Shown: positions 24,752 through 34,323, counted from the first letter of the stretch. The stretch: 64,000 bases of DNA from Streptomyces sp. ISL-100 (GCF_018614615.1 NZ_JAGGOK010000046.1:52226-116225), one strand, 5' to 3'. A program made the numbers and translations. The notes: a model not told the origin generated them from the sequence alone.

Positions 24752-26194
24752 TCAGCCGGTGCGCACTTCCGACCGGTCACCGCCCCAGAGGGTGTGGAAC
24801 GAACCCTCGCGGTCGGTGCGCCGGTAGGTGTGCGCGCCGAAGAAGTCACGCTGCCCCTGCGTGAGGGCCGCGGGCAGCCGCTCCGCGCGCAGCGCGTCGT
24901 AGTAGGCGAGCGCCGCCGAGAAGCCGGGCGTCGGCACGCCCCGCAACGCGGCGGCCACCACCACCGCACGCCAGTCGTCCTGCGCCGCGCCGATCTCCTC
25001 GGCGAACCCCTTGTCGGAGAGCAGGCTCACCAGCCCGGGTTCGGCGTCGTACGCGGCCCTGATCCGGTCGAGGAACGCCGCCCGGATGATGCAGCCCGAG
25101 CGCCAGATCGAGGCAACGGCCCCGAGGTCGATGTCCCAGTCGTACGTCTCGCTGCCCGCCCGGATCTGGTGGAAGCCCTGCGTGTACGACACGATCTTGG
25201 ACGCGTAGAGCGCCTGCTCGACCTGGTCGGCGAAGGCGGCCGCCTCGGCCTCGCCCAGCGGCGCCGCCGTCGGCCCCGGCAGCCCGCGCGAGGCCTGTCG
25301 CAGATCCGTATGCCCGGACACGGAGCGGGCGAAGACCGCCTCCGCGATCCCCGAAACCGGCACGCCCAGATCGAGCGCGATCTGAACCGTCCACCGTCCC
25401 GTGCCCTTCTGCTCGGCCTCGTCCGCGACGACGTCGACGAAGGGCTTGTCGGTGGTGTCGTCGATGTGGGCCAGCACCTCGGCGGTGATCTCGATCAGGT
25501 ACGAGTCGAGGCGGCCGGTGTTCCACGAACGGAAGGTCCTGGAGATCTGCTCGGGGCTGTATCCCGCGACGGCCCGCAGCAGGTGGTATGCCTCGGCGAT
25601 CAGCTGCATGTCGGCGTACTCGATGCCGTTGTGGACCATCTTGACGAAGTGGCCCGCGCCGTCAGGACCGATGTGGGTGACGCACGGTGTGCCGTCCTTC
25701 GCCTTCGCGGCGATCTTCTCCAGCAGCGGGCCAAGCGACTCGTACGACTCCGCCGACCCGCCCGGCATGATGCTCGGGCCGTGCAGCGCGCCCTCCTCGC
25801 CGCCCGAGATGCCCGTACCGACGAAGTGGATGCCGAGCTCCCGCATCTCCTTCTCCCGGCGCCTGGTGTCCTCGAAGTGGGCGTTGCCGCCGTCGATGAT
25901 CACGTCACCCGGCTCCAGCAGGGGCGCGAACTCCTGGATCACCGCGTCCGTCGGGTCGCCCGCCTTCACCATGACGACCAGGCGGCGCGGTCGCTCAAGA
26001 GCGGCTACGAAGTCCTCGGCCTTTTCGGCAGGAACAAACGTGCCCTCGTCTCCGAATTCCTCGACGAGGGCGTGCGTCTTGGCCGCCGTGCGGTTGTGCA
26101 CCGCGACCGTGAAGCCATTGCGCGCGAAGTTGCGGGCGAGGTTGCTGCCCATTACCGCGAGCCCCGTTACACCGATCTGGGCCTTACCACTCAT
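24752..26194 (-). CDS. gnd: 6-phosphogluconate dehydrogenase, decarboxylating
   Basis: This enzyme oxidises and decarboxylates 6-phosphogluconate to ribulose 5-phosphate with NADP+ in the pentose phosphate pathway. The 480-aa length is that of the dimeric, E. coli-type enzyme. The N-terminal Rossmann motif is GLAVMGSNLARN, followed by NRT and the GISGGEEGA(L)HGPSIMPGG catalytic region; the Lys-containing HFVKMVHNGIEYADM helix and the FHTLWGGDRSE C-terminal tail are both conserved. The start is ATG 26194 (MSGKAQIGVTG). It is divergent from the Rpf-like hydrolase gene. Confidence 0.96.
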   Translation of the reverse strand: MSGKAQIGVTGLAVMGSNLARNFARNGFTVAVHNRTAAKTHALVEEFGDEGTFVPAEKAEDFVAALERPRRLVVMVKAGDPTDAVIQEFAPLLEPGDVIIDGGNAHFEDTRRREKEMRELGIHFVGTGISGGEEGALHGPSIMPGGSAESYESLGPLLEKIAAKAKDGTPCVTHIGPDGAGHFVKMVHNGIEYADMQLIAEAYHLLRAVAGYSPEQISRTFRSWNTGRLDSYLIEITAEVLAHIDDTTDKPFVDVVADEAEQKGTGRWTVQIALDLGVPVSGIAEAVFARSVSGHTDLRQASRGLPGPTAAPLGEAEAAAFADQVEQALYASKIVSYTQGFHQIRAGSETYDWDIDLGAVASIWRSGCIIRAAFLDRIRAAYDAEPGLVSLLSDKGFAEEIGAAQDDWRAVVVAAALRGVPTPGFSAALAYYDALRAERLPAALTQGQRDFFGAHTYRRTDREGSFHTLWGGDRSEVRTG

Positions 26195-26449
26195 GTGTGA
26201 GCTCCTGGGGTGTCCGTGTCTGCGTCCGTAGGGATACGTACCAACGGACCCGGCTGTTCACCGATCTTCAAGCCGCGCGGCCCCTTCCGCATTCCGGCCG
26301 GGCCCGGACCGGTGGAAATTCGATTGAAGGGAAGTCAATATGCCAGCGGCAGTGGAGAGTTAGCCGTTTGTGCCCTTGTCATGCCTCGTGGAGGGCCGTA
26401 CTTTTGCCGATTGCGACGTGTCCGACGCGTAAGTGGGGGGAACCGAGCC

Positions 26450-27826
26450 ATGGCCGCATCCGGTCGACACCGCCGATACCAGCCGAGCCGTATCAACCGT
26501 GCATCGCTGACGGTCACGGCCGGCGGAGCCGGGATAGCCCTGCCGCTGGTCGCTTCAGGACCGGCAGATGCCGCATCGGTGGATGTCTGGGAGAAGGTCG
26601 CGGCCTGCGAGTCGACCAACGACTGGAAGATCAATACGGGCAACGGCTATTACGGCGGGCTGCAGTTCAAGCAGTCCACCTGGCAGGCGTACGGCGGCAC
26701 GGCGTACGCCGCGCGCGCCGACCTTGCCACAAAGGATCAGCAGATCGCCGTGGCCGAGAAGGTGCTCAAGGGACAGGGGCCGACGGCCTGGCCGCTGTGT
26801 TCCGTACGGGCCGGCCTGACCCGGGGTGGCGGCGCGCCGGACGTCAGCACCGGGCCCAAGGCCGCCCCCAGGACGGCGACGCAGTCCAAGAAGGCCTCGA
26901 CCGGCACCGCCGGGCCCGGTACCAAGGATCCCGGTCCGGCGAAGGCGCAGGAGAAGGGCAAGGAGAAGGGCGAAGCGAAGGGCAAGGGGAGGGCACAGGA
27001 GAAGGGGAAGGCGAAGCCGAAGCCGAACGGCGCTGCGAACACGTACACCGTGGCCAGTGGCGACACCCTCTCCGCCATCGCGGACGCCGAGGACGTGAGC
27101 GGCGGTTGGCGGAGCCTCTACACCGCGAATCGCGACGTCGTCGGCAGCGACCCCGACCTGATCCTTCCGGGGCAGCGGCTGTCTCTGGACGGCGCCGCGA
27201 AGAGACCCGAGCCGGGCACGAAGGCGAAGGAGAAGCCGAAGGAGGCCGGGAAGCCGAAGGAGGCCGGGAAGCCGAAGGAGGCCGGGAAGCCGAAGGAGGC
27301 CGGGAAGCCGAAGGAGGACGGGAAGGGGAAGGGGAAGGGGAAGGCGGAAAGGGGAGCCGGCACGAAGGCCGAAGCCGAGCGCGCCTCCGTCACCAAGCCT
27401 GCCAAGAAGGAGAGCAAGGCCCCGGCGCTCACCGCCCCCGTCGAGACCGGCCCCAGTACGCCCTACCGCGCGGCCGGTTCCTCCTGGGCCAAGGGCTACC
27501 ACACCGGTGTCGACTTCCCGGTGCCCACCGGCACCGCCGTGAAATCCGTCGCTCCCGGCCGGGTCGTCTCGGCCGGCTGGGGCGGGGCGTACGGCTACCA
27601 GGTCGTCGTACAGCACGCCGACGGCAAGTACAGCCAGTACGCGCACCTGTCGGCGCTCACCGTCCGCGAGGGCCAGAAAGTGGGCGCCGGCCAGCGCATC
27701 GGCCGCTCGGGCTCCACCGGCAACAGCACGGGCCCGCACCTCCACTTCGAGGTGCGGACCGGGCCCGGCTACGGTTCGGACATCGATCCGCTGGCCTACC
27801 TCAGGGCGGGTGGCGTCACCATCTGA
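26450..27826 (+). CDS. Secreted Rpf - LysM - M23 peptidase cell-wall hydrolase
   Basis: The product has about 458 aa. A signal peptide (RASLTVTAGGAGIALPLVASGPADAA) is followed by a resuscitation-promoting-factor transglycosylase domain (VWEKVAACESTNDWKINTG, residues ~42-115). A Lys/Glu/Gly-rich linker leads to a LysM domain (YTVASGDTLSAIADAE, ~200-245), then a KPKEAG repeat tract, then an M23 metallopeptidase domain with HTGVDFP and HLHFEV zinc ligands (~340-455). Rpf cleaves glycan strands and M23 cuts stem peptides, so one protein can attack both; such enzymes aid spore germination and growth. ATG 26450 is preceded by a G6 tract. The 3' end overlaps the convergent transporter gene. Confidence 0.9.
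   Translation: MAASGRHRRYQPSRINRASLTVTAGGAGIALPLVASGPADAASVDVWEKVAACESTNDWKINTGNGYYGGLQFKQSTWQAYGGTAYAARADLATKDQQIAVAEKVLKGQGPTAWPLCSVRAGLTRGGGAPDVSTGPKAAPRTATQSKKASTGTAGPGTKDPGPAKAQEKGKEKGEAKGKGRAQEKGKAKPKPNGAANTYTVASGDTLSAIADAEDVSGGWRSLYTANRDVVGSDPDLILPGQRLSLDGAAKRPEPGTKAKEKPKEAGKPKEAGKPKEAGKPKEAGKPKEDGKGKGKGKAERGAGTKAEAERASVTKPAKKESKAPALTAPVETGPSTPYRAAGSSWAKGYHTGVDFPVPTGTAVKSVAPGRVVSAGWGGAYGYQVVVQHADGKYSQYAHLSALTVREGQKVGAGQRIGRSGSTGNSTGPHLHFEVRTGPGYGSDIDPLAYLRAGGVTI
27233..27322 (+). repeat. 18-bp tandem repeat, five units
   Basis: Five copies of AAGCCGAAGGAGGCCGGG (the last has GGACGGG) encode K-P-K-E-A-G hexapeptides between the LysM and M23 domains. Near-identical units suggest recent slippage, so copy number may vary between strains. 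Confidence 0.9.
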
Positions 27827-28830
27827 GTCCGTGCCTGCGGCCCGACCGGAACAAGCGCCCCTGCCAGTACTGCCGGTGCGGGCGCCAGTGCCTTCGGCGC
27901 AGGCGCCGCCGGTGACGCCGGTGATGTCGCCGCCGGCGGCGGTACGGCGGGCAGCCGCCGCTGCCGCTCGGTGTGCGCCCCGAGCCGCTCCGTCGTCAGC
28001 AGGATCAGCCCGCCTGCCGCGACGACCCCGCAGCCCAGCGCCAGAGCGGTACCCGTCGCGCCGTACCTGAAGTGTTCGCCGAAGAGCGTGATGCCCACGG
28101 CGGCCGCGACCACCGGGTTGACCACGGTGACCGTGGCCAGCGGGGCCGCCAGGCCGGCGCCCCGGTACGACGCCTGGGAGAGCATCATGCCCGCGGCCGC
28201 CAGCCCCGCGATCGTCAGCAGGCTCGGCAGCTGTCCTGTCAGTCCGGTCGTTCCCGTCAGTCCGCCGAGGCCGCCCGACGACGCCCAGTCGACAGCCACC
28301 GTCTTGGTGAACACCGAAGCGATGCCGAACGCGGCGCCCGCGGCCGTCGCCAGCAGGATGCTGCGTACGACGGCACGGTGCACCCGTTGCGCCACGAGGA
28401 ACACCACCGCCACCGCGCTGAACGTCACCAGCCCCAGCGCCAGCCGCTCGCCGCCGCCCAGCGACTGTGCGTCGGCCGTGCCGGTCAGCGACAGCAGCCC
28501 CGCGAGCCCGGCCGACGCCATGATCGCGCCGCGCCAGGCGGCCGCGCCCGCCCTTCGGCGTACGAACACAGCCGCCATCGGCAGCGCGAACACGATGGTC
28601 AGCGCGCCCAGCGGCTGGACCAGACTCAGCGGCCCGTACGCCAGAGCCCCGACATGCAGCAGCGCTCCGAGCCCGTTGAGCGCGACGGCCGCCCACCACG
28701 CGCCGTGGCGCAGCGGGGCGTACGGGCGGGTCGGGGTGGTGGACGCGACGCGCTCCTGGACGATGGCCCCGGCCGCATAGGCGACAGCGGAGACCAGCGC
28801 CAGCAGCACGGACATCGCGAGAGCACTCAT
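27796..28830 (-). CDS. DMT/EamA-superfamily membrane transporter
   Basis: A ~344-aa multi-pass membrane protein with about nine or ten hydrophobic segments, starting MSALAMSVLLALVSAVAYAAGA. The positions of charged residues (QERVAS, RRRAGAAAWRGA) and the duplicated EamA-like halves match the drug/metabolite transporter group often annotated DMT in actinobacteria. The last ~60 residues are a cytoplasmic Pro/Ala-rich tail. I chose ATG 28830; a GTG at 28839 is possible. The last 31 coding bases overlap the Rpf-M23 gene tail to tail. The substrate is unknown. Confidence 0.8.
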   Translation of the reverse strand: MSALAMSVLLALVSAVAYAAGAIVQERVASTTPTRPYAPLRHGAWWAAVALNGLGALLHVGALAYGPLSLVQPLGALTIVFALPMAAVFVRRRAGAAAWRGAIMASAGLAGLLSLTGTADAQSLGGGERLALGLVTFSAVAVVFLVAQRVHRAVVRSILLATAAGAAFGIASVFTKTVAVDWASSGGLGGLTGTTGLTGQLPSLLTIAGLAAAGMMLSQASYRGAGLAAPLATVTVVNPVVAAAVGITLFGEHFRYGATGTALALGCGVVAAGGLILLTTERLGAHTERQRRLPAVPPPAATSPASPAAPAPKALAPAPAVLAGALVPVGPQARTQMVTPPALR

Positions 28831-29025
28831 GCACTCCACGATGTCTCTTCAAAGCCTTCCCGTCGTCGTCCTTGAGCAGGCATTCGGACGTACTGCCGAC
28901 GTAGTACGCAGTAGCCCTGAGGTCCTCCTCCCGGCGGTCTTCCCCCCTCCCACGGGTGGACACAGGGACCCCCGCCTCTCAGCACAGCGCCATGTGAGAC
29001 TTTCGCGGGTGAAAGGGGCACGACC

Positions 29026-29775
29026 ATGGACCTCGCAGACTGGGAAGAAGTGGCATCGGTGGGCGGATTCTTCGCGCTGCGCACCCGGACACCCGACGCG
29101 GGTGCGGGTGCGGACGCCGGTGCCGGTGCTCACGTTCCGCTCGCGCGGATCTACGCGGGTGACCTGGGCCCGCTGACGTTCCGCGTCGACAAGGTCGCCG
29201 CCCGGCTCGGCGCCCCCGAGCGCAGAGTCGCAGCCTCCATCGCGCATCTGGGACTCGCCGCCCGGCTGTGGTCGCTCGCCCTGGGGCCGGCCGCGCTGTA
29301 CGGCGAATTCCCCGACCTCCCGCCGGACGATCTGCGGTGGAACCCCGACCTGACGTCGCCGCACGACCTGTGGCTGGCGGCGCCGCCGCGTCCGCTGCCC
29401 GCCACCGCCGACCGCATCCGCGAGGTGGTTCAGTACGGTCATCTCCTGCCCCTCGCGGACGCGTTCCGCCGGGACGGACGGATCTCACGTCCGCTGCTCT
29501 GGGGCAACGCGGGTTCGGCGCTGGCCGGCGCTGCCCGTGAGCTCCACGCCTGGGCAGGGAAGAACGGGCGCCCCGAGGTGGGGGAGCGGGCCCTGGAGCT
29601 GACCGCCGAGCTCTTCCGCCACCCGGACCTGCGTCCCACCGGCACTCTGGACGGCGCGGCCTTCCGCCGCCGCAGCTGTTGTCTCTACTACCGCTGCCCG
29701 TCCGGTGGCCTGTGCGGCGACTGCGTATTCGACCACTCTCCGCAGCGGTCTTCCGCACAGCCCGTATCTGAGTGA
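29026..29775 (+). CDS. FhuF-like (2Fe-2S)-binding protein
   Basis: The 249-aa protein ends with the FhuF C-terminal iron-sulfur motif: CCLYYRCPSGGLCGDC gives Cys-Cys-x10-Cys-x2-Cys spacing. FhuF proteins reduce ferric iron from siderophores in the cytoplasm. The N-terminal part is helical with no other cofactor motif and fits the FhuF-like group. ATG 29026 follows a GAAAGGGG tract. It is just upstream of glgA on the same strand (33 nt) but need not share its function. Confidence 0.78.
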   Translation: MDLADWEEVASVGGFFALRTRTPDAGAGADAGAGAHVPLARIYAGDLGPLTFRVDKVAARLGAPERRVAASIAHLGLAARLWSLALGPAALYGEFPDLPPDDLRWNPDLTSPHDLWLAAPPRPLPATADRIREVVQYGHLLPLADAFRRDGRISRPLLWGNAGSALAGAARELHAWAGKNGRPEVGERALELTAELFRHPDLRPTGTLDGAAFRRRSCCLYYRCPSGGLCGDCVFDHSPQRSSAQPVSE

Positions 29776-29808
29776 CCATCAAGGGAGGGTGACGACGGGA
29801 GGACCGCG

Positions 29809-30978
29809 GTGAAGGTGGGACTGCTCACCCGTGAGTATCCGCCGGACGTCTACGGCGGCGCCGGGGTCCATGTCGAATTCCTGGCCCGGGAGTTACGGTC
29901 CCTCGCCGACGTCGACGTGCACTGCTGGGGCGCCGCTGACACGCTCGAAAAGGGTGTCAGGGGTCACCGCTTCGACGGCGTACTCGAAAGCGCCAACGAA
30001 GCCTTGCGCGCCTTCTCCGTCGACCTGTCGATGGCCGCCGCACTCGAAGGGTGCGACCTGGTCCACTCCCACACCTGGTACACCAGCCTCGCGGGCCACA
30101 TCGGGAAGCTGCTGTACGGCATTCCGCATGTCATGACCGCGCACTCGCTGGAGCCTCTGCGCCCCTGGAAGGCCGAGCAACTGGGCGGCGGCTACGCCCT
30201 GTCCAGCTGGGCCGAACGCACCGCGATCGAGTCGGCCGACGCGGTCGTCGCCGTCTCGCACGGCATGCGGGCCGACATCCTGAGCAGCTACCCGGCCCTC
30301 GACCCCGACCGCGTGCGCGTCGTACACAACGGCATCAACACCTCGCTCTACCGGCCCGATCCGGACAAGGAAGTGCTGGAGCGCGTCGGCATCGACGAGG
30401 AGCGCCCGTACGCCCTCTTCGTCGGTCGGATCACCCGGCAGAAGGGCGTCCCCCATCTGCTCCGCGCGGCCCGCCGCCTGGACCCGGCCACGCAGCTCGT
30501 CCTGTGCGCCGGCGCTCCCGACACCCCGGCGATCGAGCGCGAGTTCCGCGAGCTCGTCAGCGAGCTGCGCGGCACCCGCGACGGGGTGCACTGGATCGCG
30601 CACATGCTGCCGCGCCCGGACGTCATCCAACTCCTCACCCACGCCTCGGTGTTCGTCTGTCCGTCGGTGTACGAGCCGCTCGGCATCGTCAACCTGGAGG
30701 CGATGGCGTGCGGCACGCCCGTCGTCGCCTCGGCGGTCGGCGGCATCCCCGAGGTCGTCGAGCACGGCGGCACCGGGCTGCTCGTACCGTACGAAGAGCA
30801 GGATCCCGAGGCCTTCGAGGAGGGCCTGGCGGATGCGGTCAACCGGCTGACCGATGACCGGAGCACCGCGATGCGGATGGGCGCGGCGGGACGGGAGCGC
30901 GCGGTGCGGGAGTTCGGCTGGGACGCCGTGGCCCGTCGCACGGTTCAGGTGTACGAGGAGATTCTGAAGTCCAAGTAG
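29809..30978 (+). CDS. glgA: Glycogen synthase / alpha-maltose-1-phosphate synthase, actinobacterial type
   Basis: The 389-aa protein is of the short actinobacterial glycogen synthase (TIGR02149-like) type with the GT-B fold: KVGLLTREYPPDVYGGAGVH at the N-terminus, FVGRITRQKGVPHLLRA in the middle and the sugar-nucleotide E-x7-E motif in VYEPLGIVNLEAMACGTPVV. In related actinobacteria this enzyme (GlgM) joins glucose 1-phosphate and ADP-glucose to make maltose 1-phosphate for the GlgE route. The start is GTG 29809 with GGGAGGAC upstream. It precedes glgC, the ADP-glucose source, by 20 nt; the two form an operon. Confidence 0.94.
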   Translation: MKVGLLTREYPPDVYGGAGVHVEFLARELRSLADVDVHCWGAADTLEKGVRGHRFDGVLESANEALRAFSVDLSMAAALEGCDLVHSHTWYTSLAGHIGKLLYGIPHVMTAHSLEPLRPWKAEQLGGGYALSSWAERTAIESADAVVAVSHGMRADILSSYPALDPDRVRVVHNGINTSLYRPDPDKEVLERVGIDEERPYALFVGRITRQKGVPHLLRAARRLDPATQLVLCAGAPDTPAIEREFRELVSELRGTRDGVHWIAHMLPRPDVIQLLTHASVFVCPSVYEPLGIVNLEAMACGTPVVASAVGGIPEVVEHGGTGLLVPYEEQDPEAFEEGLADAVNRLTDDRSTAMRMGAAGRERAVREFGWDAVARRTVQVYEEILKSK

Positions 30979-30997
30979 CGACGAGCAGGGGGCGCAG

Positions 30998-32215
30998 ATG
31001 CGTGGTGGACCTTCGGTGCTCGGGATCGTACTGGCAGGCGGGGAGGGCAAGCGGCTGATGCCACTGACCGCCGACCGGGCCAAACCGGCGGTGACGTTCG
31101 GCGGCACGTACCGGCTCGTCGACTTCGTCCTGTCGAACCTGGTGAACGGCGACATCCTGCGCAACTGCGTACTGACGCAGTACAAGTCGCACTCGCTGGA
31201 CCGCCATGTGACGACGACCTGGCGGATGTCCAGCCTGCTCGGCAATTACGTCACCCCGGTCCCGGCCCAGCAGCGGCTCGGGCCGCGCTGGTATCTGGGG
31301 AGCGCCGACGCGATCCTCCAGTCCCTCAACCTCGTGCACGACGAGCAGCCCGACTACATCGCGGTATTCGGGGCCGACCACGTCTACCGCATGGATCCCC
31401 GGCAGATGCTGCGACGCCACATCGAGAGCGGGGCGGGTGTCACGGTCGCCGGCATCCGCGTTCCGCGAACCGAGGCGTCGTCCTTCGGGGTCATCACGCC
31501 CGCGTCCGACGGGACCAGGATCGAGCGGTTCTTGGAGAAGCCCGCGGACCCGCCGGGCCTGCCGGGGGACCCTCGGCGTGTCTTCGCCTCCATGGGCAAC
31601 TACATGTTCACCGCAAAGGTGCTCATCGACGCCCTGCACCGGGATGCCGAGGACGAGCGCTCGGTGCACGACATGGGTGGCTCGATCCTGCCCATGCTCA
31701 CCGAGAGCGGGGTGGCGCAGGTCTACGACTTCGACGACAACCATGTGCCGGGGGAGACGGCGCGTGAGCACGGCTACTGGCGCGATGTCGGCACGCTCGA
31801 CACGTACTACGGCGCCCACATGGACCTCATCTCCGCCCAGCCGCAGTTCAGCCTGCACAACCGGCGCTGGCCGGTCTACACCCACCCCGGGCAGCTGCCC
31901 CCCGCCCGTTTCGTGTCCGGCGGCATCGCGGGGGAGTCGATCGTCAGCGCGGGGTGCGTTATCGGGGGGCAGGTCACCCGGTCTGTGCTTTCGCCGGGGG
32001 TGGTGGTGGAGGAGGGGGCGGTGGTGCAGGGGTCTGTGCTGCACGACAACGTGCGAGTGGGCCGGGGAGCGGTGGTCCGGGGCTCGATCCTGGACAAGAA
32101 CGTCGACGTACCGCCGGGGGCGACGATCGGGGTGAACCCGGAGCGTGACGAGCAGCTCTACACGGTCTCGAAGAATGGCGTCATAGCCCTGGGCAAGGGC
32201 CAGCCGGTCTCGTAG
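30998..32215 (+). CDS. glgC: Glucose-1-phosphate adenylyltransferase
   Basis: This enzyme makes ADP-glucose from ATP and glucose 1-phosphate, the substrate of the GlgA encoded just upstream. The 405-aa protein contains the nucleotidyltransferase signature LAGGEGKRLMPLTADRAKPA, FGGTYRLVDFVLSN, the catalytic-site region GADHVYRMD and the sugar-binding FLEKP. The C-terminal ~120 residues are a left-handed beta-helix rich in hexapeptides. ATG 30998 has a weak G-rich ribosome binding site. Usual length for GlgC, no anomalies. Confidence 0.96.
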   Translation: MRGGPSVLGIVLAGGEGKRLMPLTADRAKPAVTFGGTYRLVDFVLSNLVNGDILRNCVLTQYKSHSLDRHVTTTWRMSSLLGNYVTPVPAQQRLGPRWYLGSADAILQSLNLVHDEQPDYIAVFGADHVYRMDPRQMLRRHIESGAGVTVAGIRVPRTEASSFGVITPASDGTRIERFLEKPADPPGLPGDPRRVFASMGNYMFTAKVLIDALHRDAEDERSVHDMGGSILPMLTESGVAQVYDFDDNHVPGETAREHGYWRDVGTLDTYYGAHMDLISAQPQFSLHNRRWPVYTHPGQLPPARFVSGGIAGESIVSAGCVIGGQVTRSVLSPGVVVEEGAVVQGSVLHDNVRVGRGAVVRGSILDKNVDVPPGATIGVNPERDEQLYTVSKNGVIALGKGQPVS

Positions 32216-32223
32216 CCGTCCGG

Positions 32224-32344
32224 CCGCTGCGCGGGGCCTTTCCCCGCCCCGCCCCTTCCCGAACTGGGGCTCCGCTCCAGACCCCGCTCCTCAAACGCCG
32301 GAGGGGCAGGACGGTGCCGCTGAGCGGGAGGCCCCGCGCAGCGG
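32224..32344. terminator. Large compound inverted repeat after glgC
   Basis: A perfect 16-bp arm at 32224-32239 (CCGCTGCGCGGGGCCT) pairs with 32329-32344. Between them lies a GGGGCTCCGCTCCAG... segment resembling, in reverse orientation, the sequence at about 54100-54146. It probably terminates glgAC transcription and is a member of a dispersed Streptomyces repeat. Confidence 0.65.
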
Positions 32345-32451
32345 TCGGAGCCAGTCACTCCTTCAGCGTGGCAAACTTGTGCGGGCGGCCGATTCCGGAT
32401 ACCGCCCGGACACAGGCATCAGCAACACGGCACAGAGGAGCGGCAGCGGCA

Positions 32452-33945
32452 GTGACGATGACAGAGGACAGTCCGGCGGCGTACGACAACATCCCGGACG
32501 GCCAGGACACCCCGGCGTTCGGCCCCGGCATCGACCCCGACCGCATGGCCGTCTGCCTGAGCGTGCTCGACGAGCTCGACAAGCTGGACGTCGACCACCC
32601 CGACGCCATCGCCGTACGCCGCGCCACCGCCGGCATCTACCGCACCGTGAAGCAGCGCCGCCGCCAGGAGCGCCGCGCCGCGAAGACCGCCCACGACAGG
32701 GCTGTCACCCACGCCACCGCCACCGGCTCCGCCGAGCGCATCGACGACGAGACGCAGGGCGTCCTGCCGTCCTCCTCGGCCACCGCCGAGATCGCGGGCA
32801 TACTCCAGCGCCCCAGGTCCTGCTACATCTGCAAGACCCGTTACGTCGAGGTCGACGCCTTCTACCACCAGCTGTGCCAGCCCTGCGCCGCCGAGAACCG
32901 TTCCCGCCGCGACGCCCGCACCGACCTGACCGGCAAGCGCGCCCTCCTCACCGGCGGCCGCGCCAAGATCGGCATGTACATCGCGCTGCGGCTGCTGCGC
33001 GACGGCGCGCACACCACCATCACCACGCGCTTCCCGAACGACGCGATCCGCCGCTTCAAGGCGATGCCGGACAGCGACGAGTGGATCAACCGCCTCAAGA
33101 TCGTCGGCATCGACCTGCGCGACCCGGCCCAGGTCGTCGCGCTCGCCGACTCGGTCGCGGCCGAGGGCCCGCTCGACATCCTGATCAACAACGCCGCTCA
33201 GACCGTACGCCGCTCCCCGCGCGCGTACAGCGAGCTGATCGGCGCGGAGTCCGCCCCGCTGCCGGCCGGTGAGCTCCCGGCCGCCGAGGTCATCGGCGCC
33301 TTCGGCTCCGGCGCTCAGCTCGCTCTGCCCACGGCCCGCCCCGAGGGCCTCACCGCCCAGCAGGTCACCGACCTGGCGCTGGTCACGGGCTCGACGTCGC
33401 TCGCCAGGATCGAGGCGGGCACGGCGATCGACGCGGGCGGGCTCGTACCGGACCTGGACGACACGAACAGCTGGATCCAGACAGTTTCCGAGGTCGACCC
33501 GGTCGAGCTGCTCGAAGTGCAGCTGTGCAACTCGACTGCGCCGTTCATCCTGATCAGCCGGCTGCGTCCGGCGATGGCCGCGGCCGCCGCGAAGCGCAAG
33601 TACGTCGTGAACGTCTCCGCGATGGAAGGCGTCTTCAGCCGCGGCTACAAGGGCGCGGGCCACCCGCACACCAACATGGCCAAGGCCGCGCTGAACATGC
33701 TCACGCGTACCAGCGCCCAGGAAATGCTGGAGTCCGACGGCATCCTGATGACCGCCGTCGACACCGGCTGGATCACCGACGAGCGCCCGCACCCGGACAA
33801 GATGCGGCTCGCCGAGGAGGGCTTCCACGCCCCGCTCGACCTGATCGACGGCGCGGCCCGCGTCTACGACCCGATCGTGCGCGGCGAGGACGGCGAAGAC
33901 CTCTTCGGCGTCTTCCTCAAGGACTACGCCCCCGCCAACTGGTAG
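32452..33945 (+). CDS. SDR-like oxidoreductase with N-terminal zinc-type motif
   Basis: The ~497-aa product has two parts. Residues about 1-160 are helical and end in a four-Cys zinc-binding pattern (CYICKTRY...CQPCAAEN). Residues about 165-497 are a short-chain dehydrogenase Rossmann domain with LLTGGRAKIGMYIAL as the cofactor loop, NNAAQT and NVSAMEG. At the usual YxxxK the sequence is TNMAK, so the catalytic Tyr appears replaced by Thr; activity may be altered. The start is GTG 32452 (GAGGAG 11 bases upstream) or ATG 32458. It is a conserved actinobacterial type that I recognise only as SDR family; the substrate is unknown. Confidence 0.8.
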   Translation: MTMTEDSPAAYDNIPDGQDTPAFGPGIDPDRMAVCLSVLDELDKLDVDHPDAIAVRRATAGIYRTVKQRRRQERRAAKTAHDRAVTHATATGSAERIDDETQGVLPSSSATAEIAGILQRPRSCYICKTRYVEVDAFYHQLCQPCAAENRSRRDARTDLTGKRALLTGGRAKIGMYIALRLLRDGAHTTITTRFPNDAIRRFKAMPDSDEWINRLKIVGIDLRDPAQVVALADSVAAEGPLDILINNAAQTVRRSPRAYSELIGAESAPLPAGELPAAEVIGAFGSGAQLALPTARPEGLTAQQVTDLALVTGSTSLARIEAGTAIDAGGLVPDLDDTNSWIQTVSEVDPVELLEVQLCNSTAPFILISRLRPAMAAAAAKRKYVVNVSAMEGVFSRGYKGAGHPHTNMAKAALNMLTRTSAQEMLESDGILMTAVDTGWITDERPHPDKMRLAEEGFHAPLDLIDGAARVYDPIVRGEDGEDLFGVFLKDYAPANW

Positions 33946-33966
33946 GAAGCAGACACTCGTTCACCA

Positions 33967-34010
33967 GTCCGGTGCGTGACGCCCCAGCCGGGGTCTTACG
34001 CACCGGACTT
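33967..34010 (+). terminator. Terminator hairpin after the SDR gene
   Basis: AGTCCGGTGCGT (33967-33978) pairs perfectly with 33999-34010, with a nested CCCC/GGGG hairpin inside the loop. It lies 20 bases after the SDR stop. Confidence 0.7.
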
Positions 34011-34323
34011 GTGCGTTGCGGCCACCAGTACAGCGTCACCGCCCGCCTCGGCCGGCGAGCAGATCAAGCGGGCGCGGCCTTCGGCTGAACAGGGCAAGAA
34101 GGGCAGTGGGCCGAAAGGTGACGTAAACCATCGAGCGGAACCGCGCTCATATGGGTACTCTGGTGGGCACGGACAGCCTCACCAAGGCCACTCCAATGTG
34201 AGTAAAACGGCGCCACCGCGACCGAACAGCCCTAACTTTCCTGACCCGCCGGGCGACCCGGTCGCCGCCTGCCAAGGCCGAGGCGATACGTCCGACGGGT
34301 TACGCGACACAGAGGAGTGCGCG
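34011..34323. other. Leader/promoter region of the 61-aa gene
   Basis: No ORF with convincing coding character. GGGTACTCT around 34154 is a weak -10-like match. A GAGGAG ribosome binding site at 34312-34317 serves the gene that follows. Confidence 0.4.

Noticed and set aside
26195..26449. Possible c-di-AMP (ydaO) riboswitch upstream of the Rpf-M23 gene
   Set aside because: Rpf genes in Streptomyces often carry one, but I could not find the conserved paired blocks here; only a G-rich tract before the start is visible.
33976..34323. N-terminal extension of the 61-aa gene
   Set aside because: The upstream frame is open but includes the SDR terminator and has no ribosome binding site at its start.
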